Assembly (NCBI GenBank): GCA_031472005.1
Contig: PZJY01000006.1
Span: forward strand, 1,240,001 to 1,304,000
DNA from: Tetracladium setigerum
Lineage: Eukaryota; Ascomycota; Leotiomycetes; Helotiales
Length of the DNA: 64,000 bases
Reading direction: 5' to 3'
Shown here: one piece after another, positions 45,674 to 56,523 of the stretch
Position numbering within the stretch: position 1 is the first letter of the stretch
How the letters are laid out: every line of letters begins with the position of its first letter
Program-made: the position numbers and the translations under genes
Notes under the pieces: generated by a model
Databases searched by the model: none
What the model saw: the letters and a program-made list of their open reading frames with translations, nothing else
What the model was told of the DNA's origin: nothing

Positions 45674-48600
45674 TGAAGGCTATGTTGTAGGCGGTACAAT
45701 TGTCTCGTCTCGCTTGCTCTCTTACGATCAGCTTGCTTGTTCAAATATTGTGGATATGCCAGTGTCATAATAGTTGCGTGGCATGTAAAACCCGTCTCGT
45801 TCGCCCGTGAGCTGTGAAGATAAAAGTCATTGGATGACGGGAGGGTTGAATGGAGCAGTGGGGGTGGTGTGCAGGATGCATGTAGACGCAGGAGTACAGA
45901 GGAGGGTGAGGGAGGGTGAAATTTATATGTGGTGCCCGAAACCGAAATTGATGAGGCTCTGAAAATGAGGAAAGATTGCAAGCGGATTAAGCTCGGCTCC
46001 ATTATTGATAAAATCGACGTGTCCGTATTGGGATCCACCCGGAGGGAGCCGAATGTTTTGTGTCAGTACCTTACCTACTCAGTACTTTAGGTAAATGTGG
46101 TAAAGTCTCACGCCACAAGAATAGCAGTACAGTACACCACCCACTGATCATGGCGCAGATTAGATCCAGTCAGATCTCGCTCGTGTGGACCAGTCGTAAG
46201 TAAGGCTGACTTTGACGAGGCGCTAATTACACGAAGTGTATGATTGGCCTACCACGAAGTCCTGAAAGGAAGAAAGACACTGCAGACGACCCAACCTCAA
46301 GTGACTGATGAGACAATGGCGAAAGAGCCTCAATTACCCACCAAATGTCTCACATCGCAGGTAATTAGTCTGTGCGGACAGAGAGCCTCGTGAACTATAA
46401 ATGTGACGGATCAACTCCATGATATTATTATGCCGAGCTTGCACAACCCGCCCTAACACCCATGACCAATAAAGTTACGGTTGAACCAGGTTTTGTTTGC
46501 GAAAACAACGATGCCATGGATGATGCATTTACTGAACAGGTACTGCCTGGGTGCCCCTGACTTGCATCGCAAAAGTAAGGCGGGCACCCGGCCGTGATTG
46601 ATCAAACGAGGCTGGACGGAAGTCGCCAAGCATTGGGGATTACTCGAGTAGTGCGGCTCAAATATGGTGAGGGGTCCAGGTGATGCACCTTCTGATTGGT
46701 GCAAATTCCCGAAGGGGGAACGACTGTTGGGAGAGAATTTGTTGGACCTGCAGAGCCTCACAGCTGCAGCAGCCATTCTGACAGAAGTAGTACAGTGCCC
46801 AACTTGGGAAAGGTGGTGGCAGTGCTGCTTCATGTGCTCCGAGACGGGAGAAAGGCTTGTAATTTGGAACGTAAGAATGAAGGCTCGTACAACTTTGTAA
46901 ATGACGCAGATTGATTCCAGAGTAAGGCGCCCTCGTGTTTGCTTGAAGTATCCGTTGTCAAGGATGTGTAACGCTATTGCGTGTTGCGAGAGCAAAGAGG
47001 GAAAACTAACTTTCGGCATCATTCTGACCCTCGGATTGCCGGTCGTGAGAGAACAACCTAGGTAGGTAGGTTGGTTAGATGTTTACCCTCGGGTAATCCA
47101 ATGCGAGAAGTAAAAAAAAGCCCACAAAGCAGATAGCACCAAATATAGAGAGAAGGCTTTTGTATGGTTTGGTGTAATAGGCTTCAAATTGTCCATTCGG
47201 AAGAGAGCCATCAATTCAAAGGGGTAATGGAAAACAATTAGTTCTTCCCTTCTTTCTCACCGGTGGTGAAGGCCCGGTCTGGCCAAAAAACAAGCAATTG
47301 AAGGCGCGTGGCCAGCAGATTCGAATTGCGGGGAAGAATTTGCGGCGAGTTCGAGGAAACAAAATCAACCAAACATTGGGAGGGTGGAGGTGCTCATGAC
47401 TGCAATTTTGATCGCGAGATGAACAAAACATGCGAAGCCTCACGGAGAAAGAAACGCTAGAAGGACAAAACTTGTCCGGCATGCTCGGCTCTTTGCCACA
47501 AACTGGCACAAGATCGGACTCCGAAACTACCGGATTTCTCGATGCTGATTACTGACCAGAATGCAGCTGCCATTCTCTCCTCTGCGATACTAGACGATGA
47601 GGTGAGAAGCCAGGCGGGCGTTCAACTCGAGACGAGGACGTCAGCATAGGGTTTGAAAGGAAAATCGAGAGAATCGAGGCGCTGCAAGATACGAGGTGCG
47701 GCGAAGACTCGAATACGGTGACCATCATTCTATCATGTCATTAGTTCTGTCTTTTGGGAGGAAGGGAGTAAGAGGCAGCCATAATTCAGCCCTCAGTGAA
47801 GGTGGAGGCGAAAGGAGACATACGTCCGATCTTCACCTCTAGCGTTTTGTGGACGACGGCATGATAAGAAGTCGATAGGTTTGTGATGGACCCGAGCGCA
47901 GGATGCGAGTTCTTGAATTATGGATGTTGATGAAGGAGAGAAGATGTGAGGGAAGAAGAGTTGGAGATATGATGGGATGGCACCCTTTGTCCGGCCAATG
48001 ATGGAGAGGACAAGCTGGAACCACTCCAAAGCATGGTCCACCCTTTTGCTCAGATTCTCTTCACTTTGATACAACAACAACAGTTGAATATAGAATAGGA
48101 AATGGGTGATAGTGTTTAAAGGGTTTCTCATGCTTCAGTCAGCTCAAGGTCGTCCGAAATTTCGCGAAGTCATTATCTTGAATTGCTCTTTTGAAAATCA
48201 TGACGACCTTGGCCCACTCTCTCTGTACCAAATTTCCACCACCGCTCCTCGCGGTCTGCTTCTCGAACGCCTTCAATAATGTCTCGCCAATCTGTCTAGC
48301 AGTCTTTAATGACATAATCTTCTCTCTGATTTTGTTGTACTCATTCTGCCCTTTTCCCGAAGGGAGTTATTAGTCTTCCACAAAATGGGTACCACTGCTT
48401 CTTTCGACCTGTTAAGGAGCGTTGTGTATATGCAGTCCTTTCCTGGGAAAGTATGCAGCTATGTTAGTCTCAGCGCGGCCCTCAGATAACTCTTTGCACC
48501 ATTACTTAGACTTAGTCGGGTGGTGTTTGATCAAGCGGGATACAGTTTTCCCAATGCAAGCCGGGCGAAGTAAGACACACTGACCACTGGACCACATTCA

Positions 48601-49001
48601 TCCTGTTAGATATCACTCTCTGTCTTCTCTTGATCAAGAAAAACAATCTCGATTCAATGGTTGGATGAATTAGCCGATGTCACTGTCCATACCCAGCCAA
48701 TATCAGACAAGGCTGGCAAGCCAGCTAGGAGAAACACCAAAGTTTTGAGACGCGCAACCCACCCGACACACTTTCTGACTTTCAACATAGTCCCGAGTCT
48801 CACCAGCTGTCGTCACGCTCCTCTTCTCTTGCCGACTATTGACAGCATTGAGTAGATGCGTTGTCAGTGGTACTTTGCAACAGCCTTTGACGGTGCTATT
48901 TCCATTCTCGTGTAGCGAATCCTCCAGTGGAAAGTACTGCGACTTCCACACTATCTCCGAAAATCATGAACGCATAGTACTGTAATGAAATTGAATTAAG
49001 A
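45674..49001. other. Gene-poor region, 3.3 kb
   Basis: No gene I can support. The longest frame (46453-47022, minus) shows no domain, composition bias or plausible splice partner. GTACAGTAC-like words lie near 46128-46140, and GGTAGGTAGGTTGG lies near 47061-47075. It must contain the F-box promoter at its left end and the 3' flank of CTNNBL1 at its right end. Confidence 0.45.
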
Positions 49002-50945
49002 TTACGTCAAAAACTGCACTAAGGTGCCCAACATATCTTTCGCTTGCTTCTCTTCCTCGGTATCTCCCACCATCGAGTCGATTTGTTCTACGCCATGAGA
49101 GTTAGCAAGCCTTACCAGACCGACAGACATGCATGAATGATAATAGGATCAAGCATACCTTGAATCGTTCCCCTCACCACCTCCAAATCCTCATCCCTCT
49201 CAGCAAGTAACCTCCTTACCTCCCTCTCGGCGCCCGCATCTTCCGCAATAAGCCAGGCGAGGATCACATCAATAGTTTGTAAACAGAATAAGCCAGCATC
49301 TAACCTTCGTCCCAACCACTCATCAGCCATCTCCTCCTTCTGCTCTGCATCCATAGCCTTCTGCTCCTTCCTAATCTCCGCCTCCACCACTTCCACCCTC
49401 CCCGCATAATCCCTCCTCAAACTCACCAACTTTTTTATTTTCTCATATTCCTTCTCCACGAATTTCGCTAGCGTGCGTATCCTCTCGGCTTCATTCGCCG
49501 GTAAGAGTCGCAGCAGTGAAGAGAAGATGCCAATTAAATGTTCCGTGATTTGCCCATCTTGCTTCTTCATGAACATGCTGAAGATCACCTTGAGGCCAGC
49601 GGCTTCAACAAGTTTCTCGCATACTTCGCGGCCGCTCTGGCCGCCTAGGGCGTGGTCTAGTAGACGTAGTGCGCGAGATTTGCTCATCTTGCCTTCGCGA
49701 ATCATGATTAGACATAATTCTACCCCTTCAGCTTCGAGATATTTCTGCTTTCCGAGTGGGCTGTCCACCACACATGTCAAGGCGTCGAAAAGGTTCTCTA
49801 CGAATTCTTCCTCCTCGGTTCCTTTGAGCGGGTCACGTTTTCGGTATGCGGCGAGAAGTTGGAGGAGTATATCGGTACCGTCTAGTTCGCATAGTTTCGT
49901 CCTGTTGGGTTCGGAGGATTGCAGGAGGATGGCGAGGACTTCGGCGGCGTATTGCTTGTTTTGCGAAACGGGCGATTCCAGCTTTTGTATTCGTTGTAAC
50001 AACCACTTCAGAACGGTCGTGTCCTGGCATATTTTCTCTGCTAGGGATGGCCTCGATGCCAGATTTTCTAAAACGCTTAAAGCATGGTAGACACCACTTT
50101 TATCAGACTCGTTTGATTCATTGAAGCGTGAGAAATTCGAGACAAGTAGGTCGAGCAGGTCAGATTCCACCATAGCATCCACAATTACATCCCATTGTGC
50201 CGGTTCGACTTCCACATCCTCGTCCGTCAACTCGCTGACTATCTCAACCGCATCAATCGCAATATCGGTGTTTTCGTGTGCCAAAAGTCCAATTAGACTC
50301 GCCACACACCCAACTTCGCAAACTCCCCATATAGCTCCGAATGCTCAGTCAGAATACTCAGTGCCTTAATATCAGCATCCAAATCTGCCTCACTGCCCAT
50401 AAACTTCTGCGGATCGTTCTCAAACTTCGCTCGCAACTCCGCATTTTTCGTAATGCGTTTCTCAAAATTCAGAGCTAGTTTCCGCAGCCACGCCGAGTCG
50501 ATTTTCTCGGGTGCTATATCTGCTGGTTCCTGTCCTTCCATATAATCCAGAATCTCGTTCTCGGCATTTGTAGTCCCCCACCGAAAAAGCGTCCATCTTC
50601 GTCGTCGGGGACGTCGGGGCCGTAATCTTCGTCATCGTCGGGGGGAAGCTCTGGGCCAGCTTCCATATCCTCGTCTTCCTCATCTTCTATAGTTGCTGCG
50701 CGGCCGTTGTTCTTCACATGGCTATTGGAAGAAAGCTTTGCGGCTTTGTAGATCTCATCTGGGATAATCAGTCGGGTGGAGCTTTCGAGTGGAATTGGAG
50801 ATTGACAAACTGGGATCTTTGGCTGCTTCAAGTTTGCGTTTGTTGCTTGGGAGGGCGGGTTTCTGGGGGAGGTATTAGCATCGCGGTAGGCTTCATATTT
50901 AGGTATGGAGTAATGTACCTTGAATAGATCATCAAGGCTTGCCAT
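49002..50945 (-). CDS. CTNNBL1: Beta-catenin-like protein 1, ARM-repeat spliceosomal factor (two apparent frameshifts)
   Basis: ARM-repeat protein of the Prp19/Cdc5 complex in animals, about 588 residues after correction. Exons 50919-50945, 50811-50862, 49159-50758 and 49002-49087. The 27-nt and 52-nt first exons splice to give MASLDDLFK, KPALPSNKRKLEAAKDP and NEIYKAAKL, the family N-terminus. An acidic stretch EAGPELPPDDDEDYGPD then leads to GRFFGGG. The ARM repeats follow, ending with a long helical C-terminus and the last exon EQIDSMVGDTEEEKQAKDML. Two frame breaks each need one more G on the coding strand: plus-strand CCCCC 50575-50579, and CCC 50309-50311 (restoring KLGCVASLIGLLAHENTD). 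With both, the coding length is 589 codons. The family is absent from budding yeast but common in filamentous fungi. Confidence 0.92.
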
Positions 50946-51288
50946 CTTGTTTATCACAGCCTGGTGGTCGAGGCTGTGGTCCTTTTCTTGTACTTGTTTG
51001 GGGTGGGCAATTTAAGACCCCAGAATACGGCGAGATGTAAAACAGGTGATTAAAACGCGTTGAAAATTTGTGAATGAGTGGATGTACGTCGTTCTATCAA
51101 TGGGTTGCGCGAATGTCTAGAAAGTTACACATCAAAAAGCTCCTGGAGCTCCTGGCTTGGCAAGCCACGTGACACATGATTAAGTCTTTGATGACAACAC
51201 TTACTGAACCCTTCTCATTTTTCTCCAGTATATTGAATACTTGTACCGATAATAGACAGCCGATAAAAGTCTCGCCAATCTTTTGAAA
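50946..51288. promoter_or_regulatory. Divergent promoter, CTNNBL1 / unknown conserved protein
   Basis: 343 bp between head-to-head genes. GCCACGTGACAC near 51162-51173 contains a CACGTG E-box core. No gene seen. Confidence 0.5.
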
Positions 51289-52157
51289 ATGAATTCAAAT
51301 GTAATCCAACCAGGAGGATTCATGATACCTTCTCTCCCCTCGCCTTCCCCCTCAACCCCCTCCACCATATCTACTTCAACACTCCCACACCCACGCACTC
51401 ATCCACTCCGCCCAGGCTCAGGAAAAGAAGATATCACACGCCGTTACATTGAAACTCGTCTCCTCCACATCTCACGACGATACACCAAGAAATTTCAAGA
51501 TCTTGAAGATGACGCTGGATCAAAAGGAGGGGTGAGCCTAAAAGGATATACAAATTTCGCAGATGCAGCAAGAGAATTGGGCGAAGTTGTGGATGTGCTC
51601 TGGAGAAGTGGTACTCGTAAGTGATATAAATACATGCTTCTTTACCTCCAATCCGAAATTTCTGTGTGTTAATTGAAGTGGGGATAGCGAGTCTTCAAAT
51701 ACCATATCTCCTGCAAATAGCTCTTTCAACCTCATCTTATCTCCCCTCTTTTCCTCCCTCTCCAAGTCAGACTTTTACTCTACTCGAGAAATTAGATCAC
51801 GTCTTTGTCAGTTTGATTACGGGGCAAGACAAAATCACCGGTGAAATTTTACCAGGTTTTGAGGATGGAGTGGGAGGCGGAGGAGGGTTGAGTAGGACAG
51901 ATATGATTAGATTGAGGAGTTTAGTGTTGGATACTAGGATCGTGGTTGTCTCTGTTATGAGAAAGACTACTGGGGACGTGGAGACCGGAGGAGAGGAGAC
52001 GGAAACTGAGACAGAGACGGAGACTGATGGAGACAGGATGAGTGTGGATGCGGATATGGATGTAGAAGGGGAGGAAATTATCGGGATGCAAGTTGGAAAG
52101 GTTTACGAGGCTACTATTGAACAGTTGAATTTAGCTTTAGGGGATTCTCTCAGTTAA
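51289..52157 (+). CDS. Conserved fungal protein, function not recognised
   Basis: 268 residues from exons 51289-51616 and 51679-52157. I recognise the general look of a conserved fungal family but cannot name it. A Pro/Ser/Thr-rich leader (residues 1-50) precedes a helical region: DITRRYIETRLLHISRRYTK, GYTNFADAARELGEVVDVLW, then SLQIPYLLQIALSTSSYLPS and TFTLLEKLDHVFVSLITGQD. A tract of alternating Glu/Thr (about residues 212-232) separates a C-terminal helix. No catalytic motif, signal peptide or membrane segment is seen. The mixture of helices suggests a subunit of a complex. It shares its promoter with CTNNBL1. Confidence 0.7.
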
Positions 52158-52341
52158 GTTAGAACCCATGTTTTTGCATCTGAAAGAGTTTATCTGGTAT
52201 CGGCGTTTGGAATAGTTAAAATTAGGTGCAAAGACTAAAGCGAGGGAGAATCTGCCGTTGTATCTGCTCATACCCATTACTTTCAGTCGAAGCCATTTTT
52301 CGTTCTTGTGAAATCAGAACCTATCCAAGTAACAAACAAAT

Positions 52342-55300
52342 TCAAAAGTACTGCGGTACTTCCGAATCAGAAAGTGGAAGATCAAACCTCGATTCACCAG
52401 GTATTTGAAACTGTGTCTGAGGATACATAAATTGATCAAAAGCGTCCTGCACAGCAAAATTTAGCCTCATGCCAACAAGCCAACATAGACGAAGAGGTTT
52501 ACGCACCCAGCTGAAATCAGTAGGTAGATCCATATCAACAGAGTTGAAGAACTCGTCTTGCATCAGAGCATCGTTTTGAATGGAGAATTCCGAAAGCGGT
52601 GGTAGCGATGTCGATACCAGACCAGTGCAGTCAAGCCTTCGCTGGATAGAATCTACATCTGTATCTGAGAGGAGTTTCAGCAATTCGCTAATCGACCGAT
52701 AAAAGGAGACTACGTACTCAAAGCAGACTGTGATTTTGGCATATTTATCATGAGGTCTGCATCCTTCGTCTCCTCCAGCTTGGCGACACATTTTTGAATG
52801 ACAGCTGTGAGAACGCTAACTGCCCGCTTCGCGTCCTTGGATTGATCTGCGACCTCCGCCCAAATAGATCGAGCTTTGATTATCATATTCAACTTCTCTT
52901 TTGAGTGTATATGATGTTGTGTAAGTGTAGAAATTCTATCGTCGCTGTCCCTCTTCATAATATCAAGACTTATAATCATAGCCGCCACCAAGAAGTCGTG
53001 GTTCGTGACCGAATACTCCCACCATCGTGAAGAGGAGAGCATTCCGCCCGGTTGCGCTGCTTCATGCATGATCTTTTGTGTTTCAAGCAGTGCCATTGAG
53101 GAAGATAGACTGCATCGACGGGAGTAGCTGGGTTCCTCATTGAGTCCGTGAGTTAGTGACACGTCCCAGTACTTTCTGTGAAGGATGCAGACAGCTTTAT
53201 GCCAAAAGAGTACCAGAATGAAGCGTTCGAGGACTTTCCATGGAGGGTCGTTCTTCATTTCTTCCATGGTGCGTAGCCTCAGGTGGAGTGGTATTGCTTC
53301 TTTGGCTTCAATGAGCATCCGGTCGAGCTTCAAAACTGCTGAGTAAGGCTGGGGTTCTAGGATGTGAAGGAACTCTACAACGTGACCGTATGCGATCAAG
53401 ATTCGTCCTTTGACTACTTGGTAGCATATTTCGGTTTCTTCAGTTAATGGTCGTGAAGGAGGCAATTCCGTCATTTCCTCGCTAAATAGATCGGTTTTAG
53501 AGGAGGTACTCAGGAAAATGCGATGGGAAACCACTTACTACAATTCCCATTCATAGAGATTGCTGATTGTCTTCGTGTCGGATTCCGCATATCTTACTGC
53601 TCTTGGAAGGCCGAGTTGTACAGAGAACAAGACTGTTGACACATTGAAAGTCAGCAACTGCCGTTTTCAGGAATCTGGAGAATTGATTCTGAACAAGAAC
53701 ATGAGAATCGCGGAAATTGGATTGAAAGATAATTTGCGCTGTACCACTTACGTTCGTGTTGAGATATGGCAGCCCAGATCCTTCGCCTCATTTCGCCTTG
53801 AAAAACCGAGAGTCGTGGATTAGTTATTGCGTCTCGATGATATCCTTGCTGTCTAAATCTAATTAGTCGGGCACTCCTGTGAGAGAGTTTAATAACCTAC
53901 AAAGCTAATCTCATCATTGTTCCCGAATGCACAGCAACTCCCATATCGCCGTCTCCTTCCTCGACGTACTTGGGTTTTCAGGTCAGTTGCCACCATCAAA
54001 AACTGTCGGGGTGTCTGACCTCAATAAAAGTGGAAATCGTCAAGGCTTCTATCATATAGTTGCTCTAAAACAGCTTGTCAGAAATAAGGTCACACGGATT
54101 CTAATCAGAGGTACGAACTGGCCTTGAAATATCAGCAATTTGAATACACTGCAAATTCCGAATCCGATACAGTTCTAGCAAGGTAGCAGCAGTGGCGATA
54201 TCTGGAGGCATTTTATTCGTGCGATGGTAAGACTGCATTGCCATGGTGAGAACACCAAATAATAACGCAAGCCAAGTAACGGAAGTACTTGCTGGATCCT
54301 CGAAGTGCCGCTCAACCTTAATTGTGGTGTCAGCCTGCGTGATCGAATGAAAGAATTGCTGCTTGATTGGGAGTGAAATCTGAAAGGGAAATATATAGTT
54401 CTAGCTTTGGTGACATGGAATGTTGGTGTGCAAGAACGCAACCAGCTTGATGTATCTTGACAATACAAGCAAATCGTATACAACGACAGGTTTGTGCGGC
54501 ATGGAGTGCTTTGAAAGGCTTGTACGAAATCGCGATGCGATCCCTTGCACAGCCACTACGACGATTTTGGAAGGACTTACTTGTATTAAGAAAGTTGGCT
54601 TATGAATGAGGTCCAAGAAAATATCAGATGCAAAGCTCTCGTGGTAGGGTAGAGATCCTTACATCTAGCTGGAGCGAGTGGCATATAGGAATCAAAGAAT
54701 TGAGCAACAAGTCCATCGGTCGTCACCTTGGTTGGTAAAGACGAAAGAATAGCGTTTCTGTCTGGTGGAGGCGACAATCCAGCGAGAAGAGTTGGTCTGA
54801 ATGGCTTAGCAGATTCATCTAGCTCAACAGAGGATGAGAATTCAACGCTGTCATGCACTTCACTCCAGGAGTCTTTCATTGCTCCAATTTCATTCAGAAT
54901 AACATCCCACTACGCGATGACAAGTCAACATCTAGTCAAACATCCCGTGTTTAGGACGACGTCTGACAACGCGGCGGTTGACTTACATGCGTACTTCTGG
55001 TATCTAAAGGTACTGCGTGCAAAGCTATAGGCTGAGATGTATCGCTATGAAGTCCCTCCGAGCCCTCCATCGAGGTGTTCGGTGAGGGGGGAGCCAGAGA
55101 ATTGCTGCTACTTTTCTCCGTGCTAATATTTTCTGACATTATCGAAAGAATGGAATTTTCCAAGCGATTCAATCGCTGTCGCATAATTTCGGCTTCCGCT
55201 CTTGGATTTAAGGCACCATTTCGCTTGTCGGCTTTCTCAGCATAAGTACAGGATTTTGCCAATTCTCCACGGGCAACACAATTTTGGCATGGCTTTTCTC

Positions 55301-55610
55301 GATTGCACTTCAACCTTTAAAATATCAATGAACTGTCCGTGAAAGCAATAAAAACAAGGAAGTGATGTAAGGTGCGAAAGGTTTTGTGCAAGCTCTGCGG
55401 ATGTTGCTTGGGCCCAAATCCAAGCCAAAATGGGCACCACAGGGAGCATAGTAAGTCGCCACACATCTTTTGAAAATGAGAAAATAAGCGACCAAAAGCT
55501 CGAGAACGGGAGTCTGGGGGTGATGAACAATAGAAAGAGATTGCTTTACTTTCGGATTCGGCACGCGGTACACGAGAGAGGGACTGATGAGTATGGTCAG
55601 TCAGTTCCAT
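52342..55610 (-). CDS. Zn2Cys6 transcription factor with fungal-specific middle domain (one apparent frameshift)
   Basis: Regulator with N-terminal binuclear zinc cluster CTACRIRKLKCNREKPCQNC and a sixth Cys in LAKSCTY. The cluster is split by a 235-bp intron (55315-55549) after CRIRK. The start MELTDHTHQS needs one extra C at plus-strand GGG 55580-55582 to reach the cluster frame. Later exons: 54987-55314, one from 54909, one ending 54581, 54119-54310, 54020-54064, 53901-53968, 53752-53852, 53539-53632, 52718-53508, 52507-52664, 52342-52446. The middle homology region includes STSVTWLALLFGVLTMAMQ, RLALQQGYHRD, FQGEMRRRIWAAISQHE and QLGLPRAVRYAESDT. The C-terminus is DLPTDFSW then DAFDQFMYPQ. 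The junction between SYMPLAPA (about 54670) and IHKPTFLIQ (about 54590) is unresolved and may hide another break. Target genes unknown. Confidence 0.82.
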
Positions 55611-56523
55611 CTGTTTAAGAATCGAGGAGGATAGGCAAATCATGACATTTCAGCGAATCAAACACGGAAAATTCGAGAAGTGTGCATGACTATGACGGGG
55701 AAGTAAACATACCCCGTTTTCTTGTTAGACGGTGCGCAGTTGTGTGCTGCCCAGCACGTTTTGGATTGTTCTCCATTTTTCGAGAAGTTGAATGGAGAAA
55801 TGTGAGGGGAGACTAAGCACTCGGGACAGACGTATGGATGGGAAGAAGCAAAGATGTGTTTCCTAAAAAAAGCTTGAATCGAAGTTGAAAAGGATAATAT
55901 TGATGCTCGAGATAACTGAGTCCGAATGATGTCCATGTAACATGACCGCCAAGTTGTAAGTTGAGTTTGGGGTAAGTACTGTACAGTACTTATTACCCCA
56001 TGGATAATCTAGAGGCTGCGGTTGAGAGAAGGCAGCTAGGTACTCATAATCAAGCTGAAGTAGGCTAAAAATTCACAGATGTGGTGAAGGGTTTCGTTGG
56101 ATTGAGAGAACGAGCACAAGAGATGATGGATACCTTGGCATCGGTTCGACCGGCTAATTATGACTCAGCCATTTGTAGCCCATCTCAGCCAATCATGCAG
56201 TCTTTGGTTTTCGCCCGTCATTTCGGCCGAAATGCGGGAGGCGACAATAACGCTGACCAAGCTCACTCACTCAAAAGACAGACATATGCTAAAACTGCAA
56301 CATTTTCAAACGTGACACTTCCCCTCCATCAACTCGATATATATCTGTCTCATTCGATTGCTGCCGGCTGTAGCAATAATTTTCACGATACCGCATCATC
56401 GCAACTGCGTTGTAGACCAATTCCCTGAACTTCCGGGTGGTGAGCTGTCCAACACGCCCGTCCGTGTGAATATATACCATTCATTACTGTAAGCACGGAG
56501 TTAGGGATTAAGCAACCCAAAAC
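55611..56523. promoter_or_regulatory. Shared upstream region of two divergent Zn2Cys6 regulators
   Basis: 913 bp between the start codons of the two regulators. It carries a strong inverted repeat (55968-56000). No gene supported. Confidence 0.6.
55968..56000. promoter_or_regulatory. Near-perfect palindrome between divergent regulators
   Basis: A perfect 20-bp palindrome TAAGTACTGTACAGTACTTA (55973-55992) is flanked by TGGGG on the left and TTACCCCA on the right. The symmetry thus extends outward with only a 3-nt interruption. It is a candidate operator for a dimeric factor or a cruciform/hairpin. Function is inference. Confidence 0.5.

Noticed and set aside
46453..47022. 189-residue minus-strand frame in the gene-poor block
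   Set aside because: No motif, no compositional signal and no splice partners; consistent with chance.
11896..55582. Programmed ribosomal frameshifting as the cause of the repeated breaks
   Set aside because: No shared slippery heptamer or downstream structure, and the affected genes are unrelated housekeeping genes with normal orthologues.
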